A program made the translations under genes and the position numbers. The notes beneath the pieces are model-generated. The model saw only the letters and a program-made list of their open reading frames with translations. It was not told the DNA's origin and ran no database searches. Shown piece by piece: positions 1 through 9,923 of a stretch of DNA of 64,000 bases. Every line of letters begins with the position of its first letter. Positions within the stretch are counted from its first letter, which is position 1. The stretch is from the NCBI GenBank assembly GCA_023105745.1, contig JALGQZ010000007.1:636592-700591 (forward strand), in the 5' to 3' direction. Source of the DNA: Austropuccinia psidii (lineage: Eukaryota; Basidiomycota; Pucciniomycetes; Pucciniales; Sphaerophragmiaceae).

Positions 1-297
1 CCAAATTTTATTACTCTAAAAGAGCTATAACTTCACAATTTCTCACTTTCAATTTTTATGTTCATATGAGTTTCTAATAAATGTTTTGATAGCTCAGCAT
101 ATTTCAAAGTACTTGCTACAGTTGTTCTTAAATGAAAAAAATAAACACCATAAGGGAAGGAAAATAAAATTCAGTCAGAGCTTTGAATGAGCAAAGAATA
201 CATGCCTTTCCAAAGTACACTTTCTTTATTGTACCTGTAATTTATAACTTTAAGAGAAGTGGTTCCAATTTTTTCAATAAACAAAAATTCTTATAAG
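1..297. other. flank beyond dead SNF2 gene, no gene seen
   Basis: AT-rich sequence downstream, in minus-strand sense, of the stop codon that ends the SNF2-like reading frame at 298-300. I see no coding frame, repeat or RNA here. Confidence 0.4.
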
Positions 298-342
298 TTA
301 ACATACCCCTTTAATATCTATATCCACTTTACTAGGTGATAT
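298..342 (-). pseudogene. C-terminal end of decayed SNF2-like helicase
   Basis: When the LTR element at 343-9722 and one copy of its ATAT target duplication are removed, the frame carrying helicase motif VI on the right continues here for about 15 codons. It ends at a TAA (298-300). SNF2 proteins usually have a short tail after motif VI, so the position fits, but the piece has no motif of its own and rests on continuity of frame across the insertion. Confidence 0.4.
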
Positions 343-1257
343 TGTGGAACTCCTTTTAGTGTGGGATTGGATAAGGCAGTCCTTGAGGGGGAAATCACAG
401 GTAAACAGTTTTGAATTGCTGAAATAATCCTGTAACCAAGGGTGCTAATGGTGTTTTAGCTGCCCCTCTGAATATACTAAACAATCTCCCTACAGAGCTC
501 ACAAATCAATATTTAAGATTGTGGCTTTACAACTAGAGAAGACTTTTCAGCAGTCTCTATCAGACCTATTCAATAATCAGACTAATGATAAAATAATAAT
601 AATTTTAAATAAATAAATTTGTAGGTGATTTCAAGATGATAAGATAATAATTGAGTAGATAAATAATAGATATAATAGTACTGAGTGGTGATTTTAAGTT
701 GTTTTCTTTGTTGAAGGTATTTTGTTTAATGGATCATAGCTCAATATGAGAAAATTTAGTAATAGTGATAAGATAATAATATTGTTTGATATTTTTAAAT
801 AAGTGTAATTGATAAATAATTTTGATAATATGTTAAATATATATTTTGTGATAATAATAATAGTGATATGGATTTTCTTCTAGTGAGAAGAGTATAATAT
901 AAATATTTTGTTGAATATGAGTATTTTACTAATAGATGAATTCATAATATAGGAAGACCTACTGTTAGCTACAGCTATTTATAAACCACTATTTAGTGTA
1001 ATTTTAATAATAATAATAATAATCTCTAGATTAACCTACTAGTAAGGGATGAATAGTTATTCTCCTTCTTGGTATATAACTAATTGGATTCATTCATCCA
1101 TTCATTCCTACTATTGATGTTGTTCCTGGGTGTGTGTGATTTTTAATCATGTCCTTTGAGTGGTGATTTCCTGAATTAGTCATTTTGATCTTGATTTTCC
1201 AACTGTTAATTTTCAAAAAAAATTCTTGAAACTGGTAAAAAGGTATGGAATACCACA
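343..1257 (-). repeat. 3' LTR of element 1
   Basis: 915 bp direct repeat of 8809-9722, with TG..CA ends. I count about 12 substitutions and one A-tract indel against the other copy. Eight of the 12 are C/A or G/T differences. Confidence 0.93.
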
Positions 1258-1270
1258 TCCCCCTCTCCAT
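1258..1270 (-). promoter_or_regulatory. polypurine tract of element 1
   Basis: In minus sense an uninterrupted purine run, GGAGAGGGGGA, directly abuts the start of the 3' LTR. This is the expected place and composition for the primer of plus-strand DNA synthesis. Confidence 0.75.
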
Positions 1271-1626
1271 TTAATTCTGTCCCCAGCATTCCAGTTTCAA
1301 GTACAGTATCCTGGGTTCATAAATGAAAATTTTCTTCCTTTAAATTTTTTATTTCAATAAATTCAGTTGATAATTCCATTGATGGCTTGTTATATTGATT
1401 TTGAATCTCCATTTCCTCATATTTGATTTGTACCCTGTTGTTTCTTCTTGTTTGTTTGTTTATCCATGTTAATGTTGTCCTATATCATCAATACTGATTT
1501 AGGGTAATTTCCCTCTCCATTTGATAAAAATTCTTCCAGCTACTAATAAACTTTCTTGATTAAATATTTCCACCAGTGTTGCCATAAAAGGAGATAAATG
1601 AATAATAAAAGATAGAGATTTTATAT

Positions 1627-2817
1627 AGTTTAAGGTCTCATTCAGGACCACAGCTTGAATTCTTGAAGTTTGTTTGATAAAAAAAGATGATTTAGACAGT
1701 TTGAGGTCTTTTCAAGGACTTTTCTTGATGTAATTTTGTTTGATGATGGACAAAATCAATAAAGAAAATTGAGATATTTAGACAGTTTAAGGTCTTATCA
1801 AGGACCTCTTCTTGAAGTAATTTTGTTGAAAAATTATAAAGGATTCAGACAGTTTAAGGTCTTATCTAGGACCATTTATTGAGTTAAGTTGTTGATGATA
1901 AAATAAAAAAAATAAAATATTTGGACAGTTTAAGGTCAAATCAAGGACCTTTTCTTGAGCTCAATTTTGTTGAGGTGTCTTGATTAAAGATAAAATAATG
2001 ATTCATACATTTTAAGGTCTTATCTAGGACCTTTTATTGAGTTAATTTGTTGATGATAAATAAAAAAAAGTGGAATATTTAGACAGTTTAAGGTCATATC
2101 AAGGACCTTTGCTTGAGTTGAAATTTTTTGAACTGTCTTGATGAATGATGAAATAATGATCCAGACAGTTTAAGGTCTTATCTAGGACCTTTTATTGAGT
2201 TAATTTGTTGATGGTAAATAAAAAAGTGGAATATTTAGACAGTTTAAGGTCATATCAAGGACCTTTGCTTGAGTTCTTGAAGTTTCTTTGATAAAAAAAA
2301 GATTTAGACAGTTTTAAGGTCTTATCAAGGACTTTTTATCTTTTTGAATGGTATTGATAAAAGATAAAGTAATTATTCAGACATTTTAAGGTCTTATCTA
2401 GGACCTCTTCTTGAGTTGAAATTTGTTGAATTGTCTTGATGAATGATGAGATAATGATCCAGACAGTTTAAGGTATTATCTAGGACCTTTTCTTGAGTTG
2501 AAATTTGTTTGATTATGGTCAAAATAAATAAAGAAAATTGAGATATTTAGACAGTTTAAGGTCTTATCAAGGACCTTTTCTTGAGTTGAATTTTGTTGAA
2601 GTGTCTTGATAAAAGATAAATAATAATTCAGACAGTTTAAGGTCTTATCTAGGACCTTTTATTGAGTTAATTTGTTGATGATAAATAAAAAAAGTGGAAG
2701 TTTTAAACAGTTTAAGGTCATATCAAGGAGCTTTTCTTGAGTTGAAATTTGTTGAATTGTCTTGATGAAAGATAAAATAATTATTCAGACAGTTTAAGGT
2801 CTTATCTAGGACCTCTG
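1627..2817. repeat. tandem array of 16 short palindromes
   Basis: About 16 units, 67-88 bp apart, share a core reading GACAGTTTAAGGTC, eight loop bases, then GGACCTT. AAGGTC and GACCTT form a 6 bp stem in nearly every copy, while the AT-rich spacers drift. Two core variants, with loops ending TCTAG or TCAAG, mostly alternate, which suggests amplification of about 155 bp dimers. The array is in the 3' non-coding part of element 1, between the T-rich tract and the polypurine tract. Its function is unknown. Confidence 0.85.
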
Positions 2818-2929
2818 CTTTTTTTTTTCTCTTTTTAGTGAGCCAGTGTAAATACTTCAAATTTGAAGTATTTGGTGATTTGTTTTCTAGCCGCGGGTGT
2901 TGCTTTTCTTGACTGTTCAATCTAACTTC

Positions 2930-3163
2930 TACTATTTTTTTTATTCATATTGATGTTTTTTTTTTTTGTGTTTTTTTAGTTTCTACACTGTACTGTATAG
3001 TACAGTACTCTTCTGTTTTCATCGCGATCGATCCTCTATTTTTTTTTTTTTTTCTTTTTCCATTGCAATTGATCGTTTGCTTTATTTTCTTAATAATTTA
3101 TTATTATTATTATTACTTATTTTTTTGTTTTTAAAAGAAAAAAAAATAAAAAAAATAAAAAAA

Positions 3164-3198
<35 letters not shown>

Positions 3199-3666
3199 CT
3201 TGTTGTACTGTACAGTAGTGTACTCTTTATTTTAGTTGCTATCAATTGTTTTTGCTTTTTTTTTTGTTTTTTTTTTGTTTTTTTTGTTTTTTTTGTTTTT
3301 TTTTTGTTTTTCCTGTTGGTTTTTTTTCTTCATTCTTTTCCATTGTTTCCTTTATTTTATATATATTTTTTTTTTTTATTTATTTATTTTATTGGTTTTT
3401 TTTTTTTTTTTTTTTTTTTTGCTCTTGTGCTGAGACCCTTATTAACTGTGAGATAAAAAAAAGAAAATAAATTAAAACAATAATAAAAAAATAAAAAATA
3501 AAATAAAATAAAAATAACAAAATAAAAAAATAAAAATAAAATCATAATAAAGGATAAGATATAATAAAGAAAATAAAATATAAAATAACATAGAAAATGA
3601 AAATAAAAAATAAAAGAAATAAAAAATGAAGAAAAACAAAAATAATAAGTATTATATATATATATA

Positions 3667-3710
<44 letters not shown>

Positions 3711-3720
3711 ATATCTGAGA
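2930..3720. repeat. poly-T and T/A-rich microsatellite
   Basis: Long T homopolymers (around 3163-3199, 3399-3420 and 3669-3709) are separated by T-rich and then A-rich simple sequence. Phenylalanine- or lysine-rich open frames here are by-products of composition. In element sense the tracts are poly-A, just downstream of the polyprotein stop. Confidence 0.85.
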
Positions 3721-3932
3721 AGCTAAAATTCATGAGATAAAGGGAAAATTTAATATTATAAAAAAAAACTTCATTGAGGATGTGAAAATTTGCTATCAAG
3801 ACCACTCTTGAATTTGGTCTTTTTAGCTGTCAGTTCATTTCTTCTTTCTTTATTGAGATATTGATCCTGCAATTCTTTTTCATCCCTTAAATACTCATGA
3901 TTGGTGTTTCCACTTTTATTTTTGTTCTCTTT

Positions 3933-5759
3933 TCAGTCCTCATTTTGTGTTGAAATTTTATATTGCATTGCCAAGCGGGCTTGCAAATTTGGGCATATCT
4001 TCTTGTTCTGAGTAATCCAAAAATATTCCCTTTCTTCCTTGGTGAGCTTTTCTTTTTTAATATCAGTTTCTTCATTTGGTGCTTTCTTTATTCCTTCTAG
4101 CCACTTTACATGTTGGGTTGAGCATTGGTGATCTTTTTCAGTAATTTTGTAAAGTTCCAGGTTGCAGTTTTCATTCCTCAAAGGCTGCAAATTGGTATAG
4201 CCTTCCCAGGGAAATTGGTCTTCTGTAAGTAAAATTCCATCTGCTTCAAGTTCTTCAATATTTGTTTGTTTTAATAAAGCTTCTTGATCCTGTTTCTGCT
4301 GTCTGTTACTGATGTCTCCATTTATTTCTTCATTTTCATTTATTTGGATTTCTTTGGTTTTTTCCAAAGAAAAGTAATTTATTCCCAGATTAAAATTGTT
4401 GTTTTCTTTATTAGAGTGATGGTGTGGGGTAGGTGAGTCTTCCTCTTTGGCATTGGTTGAATGATTTATAGAATTTGACCTATATATTTCCTTTGGCTCT
4501 GATTTGTTTTCCATAAGATATTGTTCCATAGGATTTGTGGTGTTGGTAAAATATTGAGGTTTTAGGTTAATTGGATCTTCATTTTTGGTGATTTCACTTC
4601 CTTTTTCTAAAGTTACCACTTGCTTGATAGCTTCATTTTCAGGTTGAATTTCCTTATTCAATTCTCTGCTTGGGTTGAAATTTTTAAGGTGTTGAGAATA
4701 TTCTGGGAATGCTGGATGCTTATTAGATGTATGGATATGCAATAGGTTATTTTCTTTGGGAAGATAAGTATCTGATTCTTCTTTTGGTTCTTGAGTGAGT
4801 TCTTTTGCCAGTTCTTGTTCTGATTTTCTTATTTAAATTTCTGACTTATTTAGGTTTTGTTTGATAATATCTTTATTTTCCATAATAAGCCTTGGGTCAA
4901 TGTTTACCATATTTGAGGGGAAAAGTTGAAGTTTCTGAGTTTCATCATTGTCCTTTTTGAGTGATGCTTCTTGTTGGAGTATCTTTGAAAATGAAATTGG
5001 TGGAATGGTTACTTCTTGTGGTAAGAGTGATTTATCTTTATCCCCATTATTTTTTATGTTGGGTTTTCTGGATTCTTTCTTTGCAGTTTCTTGACCATAA
5101 TCATTTCCATTTGCTGGTTGATTATCCATGATATTTTCTAAGATTTCATTTAATTATTTATTTTGTTTGGGTTTTGAGGTTGATTCATTACTTTCTTCCT
5201 GAATTATAGGATTTTCTTGAGGCTTGAGGTCTTTATTTATGGTAATTTTGTTTTTTGGAGAAATTTCTTTTAAGGAATTTACTGCTGATGTATTAGAATT
5301 GGAGTGCAAATTCCTTTCTCCCACTGTGACATTAATTACTGACATAACTGGTTTTACACCTGATTTCCAATTATTCTTAAATATTCCTTTTGAAAGGGAT
5401 CTTAATGCTTTGATAGGTGAGAGGAGCTTGGTGAGTGGTTTTCTTTTTATTTCTTCAGAATTCTTGAAATTATAATAGTTGATAGCTTGAGTTATTTGGT
5501 TACCAGTATTTCCATTTTTTCTTTTTGAGGTTGTAATTCCTGTAAGATTTATTTCTTTAGGATTTGGCTTGATATTTTCTGTATTAACTGGGGCTAATTC
5601 CACTTTTATTTCCATTTTATCTTCAGATTCTATTACTTCTTCTTCCTTAAATACTTGGTGAGGATGTTCTTCTGAAATTTCCTGATTGTTGGAACTTGAT
5701 TCTTTTTCTGCTGGTAATTCTTTCGAATCTTCCAATTTAGAAACTGCACATGTTTCCAT
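3933..5759 (-). pseudogene. C-terminal part of element 1 polyprotein, function unknown
   Basis: This stretch continues in the same frame as gag and protease. It is broken by TAA at 5154-5156 and TAA at 4833-4835 and finishes at TGA 3933-3935. The product is rich in Glu, Lys, Asn and Ser, looks largely disordered, and has a more compact C-terminal part with several Trp residues. RT would normally follow protease here, but there is no YxDD or any other polymerase motif. I do not recognise the domain. It may be an extended gag or linker protein of a non-autonomous family. Confidence 0.6.
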
Positions 5760-5780
5760 TCCTGCTGGTGGGTTTTCTCT

Positions 5781-6179
5781 CTATCCTAATTTCTGTGGTG
5801 AACAAATTGGTAAGCAAAGTCTTCTTCTATTTGGCTCTATATAGCTTAATATTTCCCCTTTTTGTTGAGAAAAGTCTAATCTGATGTTGTTGTCTGCAAG
5901 GAAGGGCCTTCCCAATACTGTGTGTACTGCTCCCCTTGCCACAAAAAGGTGTATATTTCTTTCTTCCCCAGTAACTAGAGTAATTGGGGTAAATTCTGCT
6001 AATCCAATAATTGAAGTACAGTGACCATCAATCCCCCTTAAATTCATGTTGAGACATCTTGTGGTGAGTCCTGCTTTTATTGCCGAATCTTCTGGTATTA
6101 TGTTCAATTCTGATCCTGTATCTACTAATGCCATTATTTGATGTCCTTCTTCACCTAGGTACACTTGCATAAATCCCAA
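5781..6179 (-). pseudogene. retropepsin-like aspartic protease of element 1
   Basis: About 130 residues with the active-site triad in the context ALVDTGSELNIIP, followed by a beta-rich region with HTVLGRPFL, matching the single-lobed retroviral-type aspartic protease fold. Such enzymes act as dimers and cut the gag polyprotein. It is in phase with gag upstream (only a TAA at 6249-6251 separates them, with codons such as YACPLG between) and ends at TAG 5781-5783. The catalytic D-T-G is intact, so only the stops show decay. Confidence 0.8.
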
Positions 6180-6248
6180 TGGACAGGCATAATGTAGTTT
6201 GGGCTGTTCATAATCTCCTAAATGGTGGTTTATGAGTTTGGTTTGAAT

Positions 6249-7463
6249 TTATTTTGTGTCAAGTGAGTTAATTGAGTTTCTTTCTTCTGTTGTCAAATTT
6301 TTAAGCTGGTTGATAACTTTGGGTGACATGATAAGAACTTGTTCTAAGGTGAGATTTATTTTCTGATCCAAAACCTTTTTGATAATTTGACTCATAACCT
6401 CTTGAAATTCTGTGTGTTCTTGCTTGATATCCTTGTTTTTAATGGTATTTTGAGTCAATTCCTGCTTCTTTCCAGAATCCTTTTTTTCTTTAGCTTCTGG
6501 GATAACTCCTTCTTCCTCTTTGAACTCTTGAAGTTTCTTGAATTTAGTGGGAATAATTGTTTTTTCCACTGTACCATCTTCATCTTCAATATAGGCTCCA
6601 GGTATGTTTGGATTCTTTTTTAGTTGTGTTTCCATTGTTTTTGGTGATGATTTTGTTGGTTCTTGACTTGGCTGCTCATGTCTAGAGGATCTTTGTTTGG
6701 TGTTTCTTAATCCATAATTATTGAGAAATGGATCATTTGCTGATGATATAGTTGGTGGCTGCCAGCTTCCCCAATCTTCAATTTTGGCTATAGCTGTTGA
6801 AATGTCATTTTTCTTTGCTTGTATTGTGTTTACTTCTTTTGGTTCATGTATTGATTCTTGAGCTTCATTTTCTTTTCTTTTCTTGATAAGTTCTTCTTGT
6901 TCTTTTGTGAATTCTTCCACTAATTTCTTTGGTGATATTTTTCCATCTGTTGGTACTCTTTGCCAATTGGGAAACAAAAATCCACCTCCTTGTCTGCTGA
7001 CCCATTTCTTATTTTGATCTTCAAATAGGTAGTTACATCTATTTACTGAATGTCCTTCCTCCAGACAGTAGTAACATTTGACATAAGGTTTTGGTATGTT
7101 TTGTGCTGGTGCATAGGGAACATGCCTTTGTGAGAATGGAAGTAAATCATTACTTGGCTTGAACTGTTGATTCTTAAGTTGATTATTGGTAACCCCTCCA
7201 ATTCGAGGTTTGGATAGACTTTTCAATTCTTCTAGTTGAGTCATAAATTTCTTGAAATCTTCATTTTCCCCTTGTGCCTGCTTTCTAGTTTCCAGTTTTT
7301 GTTCTTTGAGGGATTCAGTAATTTCCTTCATTTTATTAAAAGCTTCATTCATTCCTGGGAAAGCCTCTTCCTTGAAATGAACTTTATTTTTATTTTCAGT
7401 AAAATTCCTTCCTGTATCTCTTGATGATGAGAATCTTTTTGTTACTAATATTCTGGCTTCCAA
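6249..7463 (-). pseudogene. gag nucleocapsid region of element 1, CCHC zinc knuckle
   Basis: About 404 residues: a charged, coiled-coil-like N-terminal part, then a CX2CX4HX4C knuckle (CYYCLEEGHSVNRC, around residue 130), then a Lys/Glu-rich tail. Zinc knuckles of this type bind the element's RNA during packaging. The segment follows the capsid-like segment in the same frame. The 90 nt between them carry two TAA codons (7554-7556 and 7470-7472) but otherwise read as normal protein, so one gag was interrupted rather than two genes made. The segment ends at TAA 6249-6251, in phase with the protease. Confidence 0.75.
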
Positions 7464-7553
7464 TTCTTGTTAAATGTACTTCTTGCGGATCTTCATAGGT
7501 GGTATAAGGTATCCTCCATCTTCAGCTCTAACCATGACATTATATTCAATCAT

Positions 7554-8408
7554 TTACTTACTTATGGCTCCTTTAATATCAGCTGAAAGACAGTCAAATA
7601 AATCTTCATGGAACATGTTATATTGAGGAATATACCTGTATCTTAATAAGTAAGTAACAATAGTTTCATATTCTCCCATAAGCTTTTTATATTGTGACAG
7701 ACTACCAATTCCTCCATCTTCTTGAGTTTCAGAAAAAAGCTTCATCAGTGAGTCTTTTCTGTATCTTCTTTCAGGTTCAACTCTTCCCCATTTTGTTATG
7801 AGATCTTTCTTTAGCTGTTTCCAATTTCCTTCTTCATAGCCTGGCATAGCTTCAATTGCATCACTCACCTTTTGGTTTGTTGTCCAAAATGCCAATTGCA
7901 TTGCTAGGTCTTCATCTGTTTCCCCTTCAATTCGAGATATTCTTTCCACTTTCTTGATAAATTTCTCTACTTCTTCTCCATCAAAATTTAGATTGTAATC
8001 TTTTGCTTTAATTTTAACTACAGGTCTTTCTTGTCTTGGAACTTTCTGTTGTAAGGGACTTGGGTTATTTGGTGTAGTGACAAAAACCCTCCTTGGAATA
8101 TTTTGAGTTCTTGGTTCTTTTGCTGGAGTAGAGGTTGCTCTTGGTCCAGGTGTAGGTGATATTGGTGAATCTTCAGGCCTAACATGCCTTGGTAATGTTT
8201 GTTCACTTGGACTGGCTCCAGGTGTGTAAGATGTTTGTTCCCTTCTTTTTCCTTTCTTTTTACTTTGTGTTAATAATAAATCTTGCATTTGCTTCATAAG
8301 AATTTGTATTTTTACTGTTTGATCTTCCTCTTCACTTTCTTCAGCATACTGTCCTTCTACAGTATCTTCAGGTAATGGTGGTAAGTCAGATGTTGATTTT
8401 TGATTCAT
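7554..8408 (-). pseudogene. gag capsid-like region of element 1
   Basis: It starts at an ATG (8406-8408) about 400 bp inside the 5' LTR. The first 130 residues are acidic and Pro/Ser/Thr-rich. The rest resembles the retrotransposon gag domain of rust elements, with motifs such as NFDGEEVEKFIKKVERI and KWGRVEPERRYRKDSLMKLF. It would assemble the virus-like particle. It ends at TAA 7554-7556, after which the same frame continues into the zinc-knuckle part. A shifted fragment of 62 residues on the same strand is a shadow. Confidence 0.78.
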
Positions 8409-8787
8409 TTCTACTTGGTAAACTGATCCTTTAAATTCTTTTGTAATTCTCTTGTTTTTTCTTGCTTCTTGAATTAACTTGAAGAAAAATCTCCTTAATT
8501 CTTCCTTTTCCTTCTGTTCTGTTCTTGGTGTTGCAATGAGTAAATCAATATCCTGAGGTGTTTGATTTTCTGGTGTTCCTTCTTTTACTGGATAATAAAA
8601 ATGATATGATTGATTTGAGGATTGTGATGGTGATGATGATTTGGAATGGGATTTGTTTCCGAAATCCAGATTGTATGAGAGTGTTGATGGTTAATTCTTG
8701 ATAATGGTAATTATTTTTGTGAGTTATGTTGATTTGATTATCTTCTTTTATTGATGATTGACTGATTATTGAATGTTGAAGTTGAAA

Positions 8788-8806
8788 GGCCACTGTTGGG
8801 ACACCA
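8788..8806 (-). promoter_or_regulatory. primer binding site of element 1
   Basis: Two bases inside the 5' LTR, minus sense reads TGGTGTCCCAACAGTGGCC. The leading TGG complements the CCA end of a tRNA, as expected for a site that primes minus-strand DNA. I cannot name the tRNA. Confidence 0.65.
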
Positions 8807-8808
8807 GA

Positions 8809-9722
8809 TGTGGAACTCCTTTTAGTGTGGGATTGGATAAGGCAGTACTTGAGGGGGAAATAACAGGTAAACAGTTTTAAATTGCTGAAATAATCCTGTA
8901 ACCAAGGGTGCTAATGGTGTTTTAGCTGCCCCTCTGAATATACTAAACAATCTCCCTACAGAGCTCACAAATCAATATTTAAGATTGTGGCTTTACAACT
9001 AGAGAAGACTTTTCAGCAGTCTCTATCAGACCTATTAAATAATCAGACTAATGATAAAATAATAATAATTTTAAATAAATAAATTTGTAGGTGATTTCAA
9101 GATGATAAGATAATAATTGAGTAGATAAATAATAGATATAATAGTACTGAGTGGTGATTTTAAGTTGTTTTCTTTGTTGAAGGTATTTTGTTTAATGGAT
9201 AATATCTCAATATGAGAAAATTTAGTAATAGTGATAAGATAATAATATTGTTTGATATTTTTAAATAAGTGTAATTGATAAATAATTTTGATAATATGTT
9301 AAATATATATTTTGTGATAATAATAATAGTGATATGGATTTTCTTCTAGTGAGAAGAGTATAATATAAATATTTTGTTGAATATGAGTATTTTACTAATA
9401 GATGAATTTATAATATAGGCCGACCTACTGTTAGCTACAGCTATTTATAAACCGCTATTTAGTGTAATTTTAATAATAATAATAATAATCTCTAGATTAA
9501 CCTACTAGTAAGGGATGAATAGTTATTCTCCTTCTTGGTATATAACTAATTGGATTCATTCATCCATTCATTCCTACTATTGATGTTGTTCCTGGGTGTG
9601 TGTGATTTTTAATCATGTCCTTTGAGTGGTGATTTCCTGAGTTAGTAATTTTGATCTTGATTTTCCAACTGTTAATTTTCAAAAAAATTCTTGAAACTGG
9701 TAAAAAGGTATGGAATACCACA
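8809..9722 (-). repeat. 5' LTR of element 1
   Basis: 914 bp direct repeat of 343-1257 with TGTGG..CCACA ends, followed by the ATAT target duplication (9723-9726). It should hold the element's promoter on the minus strand. I could not place a TATA box reliably because the whole LTR is AT-rich. Confidence 0.93.
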
Positions 9723-9923
9723 ATATGAAATGGTGTTCCATTAAATTTTTACTTTTTCCAATACAGTGTAGACAATCAATATATTGGTCTTCAGCAGATG
9801 GATTCCAATGGGGCTACTAGACATGTATTGAATATAGAAATTATATTCAATTATCCCCTCATGATAAAAGAATCATAATTCATAACATCATAAATAAAAA
9901 ATCAGAACAGCTTATTTTTAGCC
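9723..9923 (-). pseudogene. SNF2-like helicase remnant, motif VI
   Basis: In minus sense the segment encodes HWNPSAEDQYIDCLHCIGK, clearly related to SNF2/Rad5-type motif VI (WNP..E.QA.DR.HRIGQ). The arginine fingers are changed to Cys and two TAG codons lie just before, with a probable frameshift. It belongs with the larger fragment at 12022-13599; the lone LTR at about 9924-12021 separates motifs V and VI. An A/T-rich stretch near 9830-9923 could be a former intron. Confidence 0.7.

Larger units (their letters stand above)
343..9722 (-). mobile_element. LTR retrotransposon with gag-protease only, element 1
   Basis: Complete element with two direct LTRs (343-1257 and 8809-9722) starting TGTGG and ending CCACA, flanked by ATAT at 339-342 and 9723-9726. 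In minus sense the order is 5' LTR, primer binding site, one gag-protease polyprotein frame (8408 to 3933), T-rich microsatellite, palindrome array, polypurine tract, 3' LTR. I find no reverse transcriptase, RNase H or integrase motif in any frame. The element therefore seems non-autonomous and would need enzymes from a partner. It lies inside a SNF2-like pseudogene. The LTRs differ at only about 12 sites, so the insertion is fairly recent. A deletion derivative of a full Gypsy element is the main alternative. Confidence 0.88.

Noticed and set aside
1627..2817. CRISPR array, because of regular spacing and palindromic repeats.
   Set aside because: The repeats are degenerate, the spacers resemble each other, there are no cas genes, and the setting is eukaryotic and inside an LTR element.
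2966..3470. Phe/Leu-rich open frames on the plus strand.
   Set aside because: They are translations of T homopolymers.
3933..8408. A reassigned genetic code with TAA/TAG read as glutamine, suggested by internal TAA/TAG stops and a final TGA.
   Set aside because: Element T has an internal TGA, and a TAG where relatives have Tyr. A TAA in its gag probably replaces Glu. The antisense gene ends in TAG. Ordinary decay explains it better.
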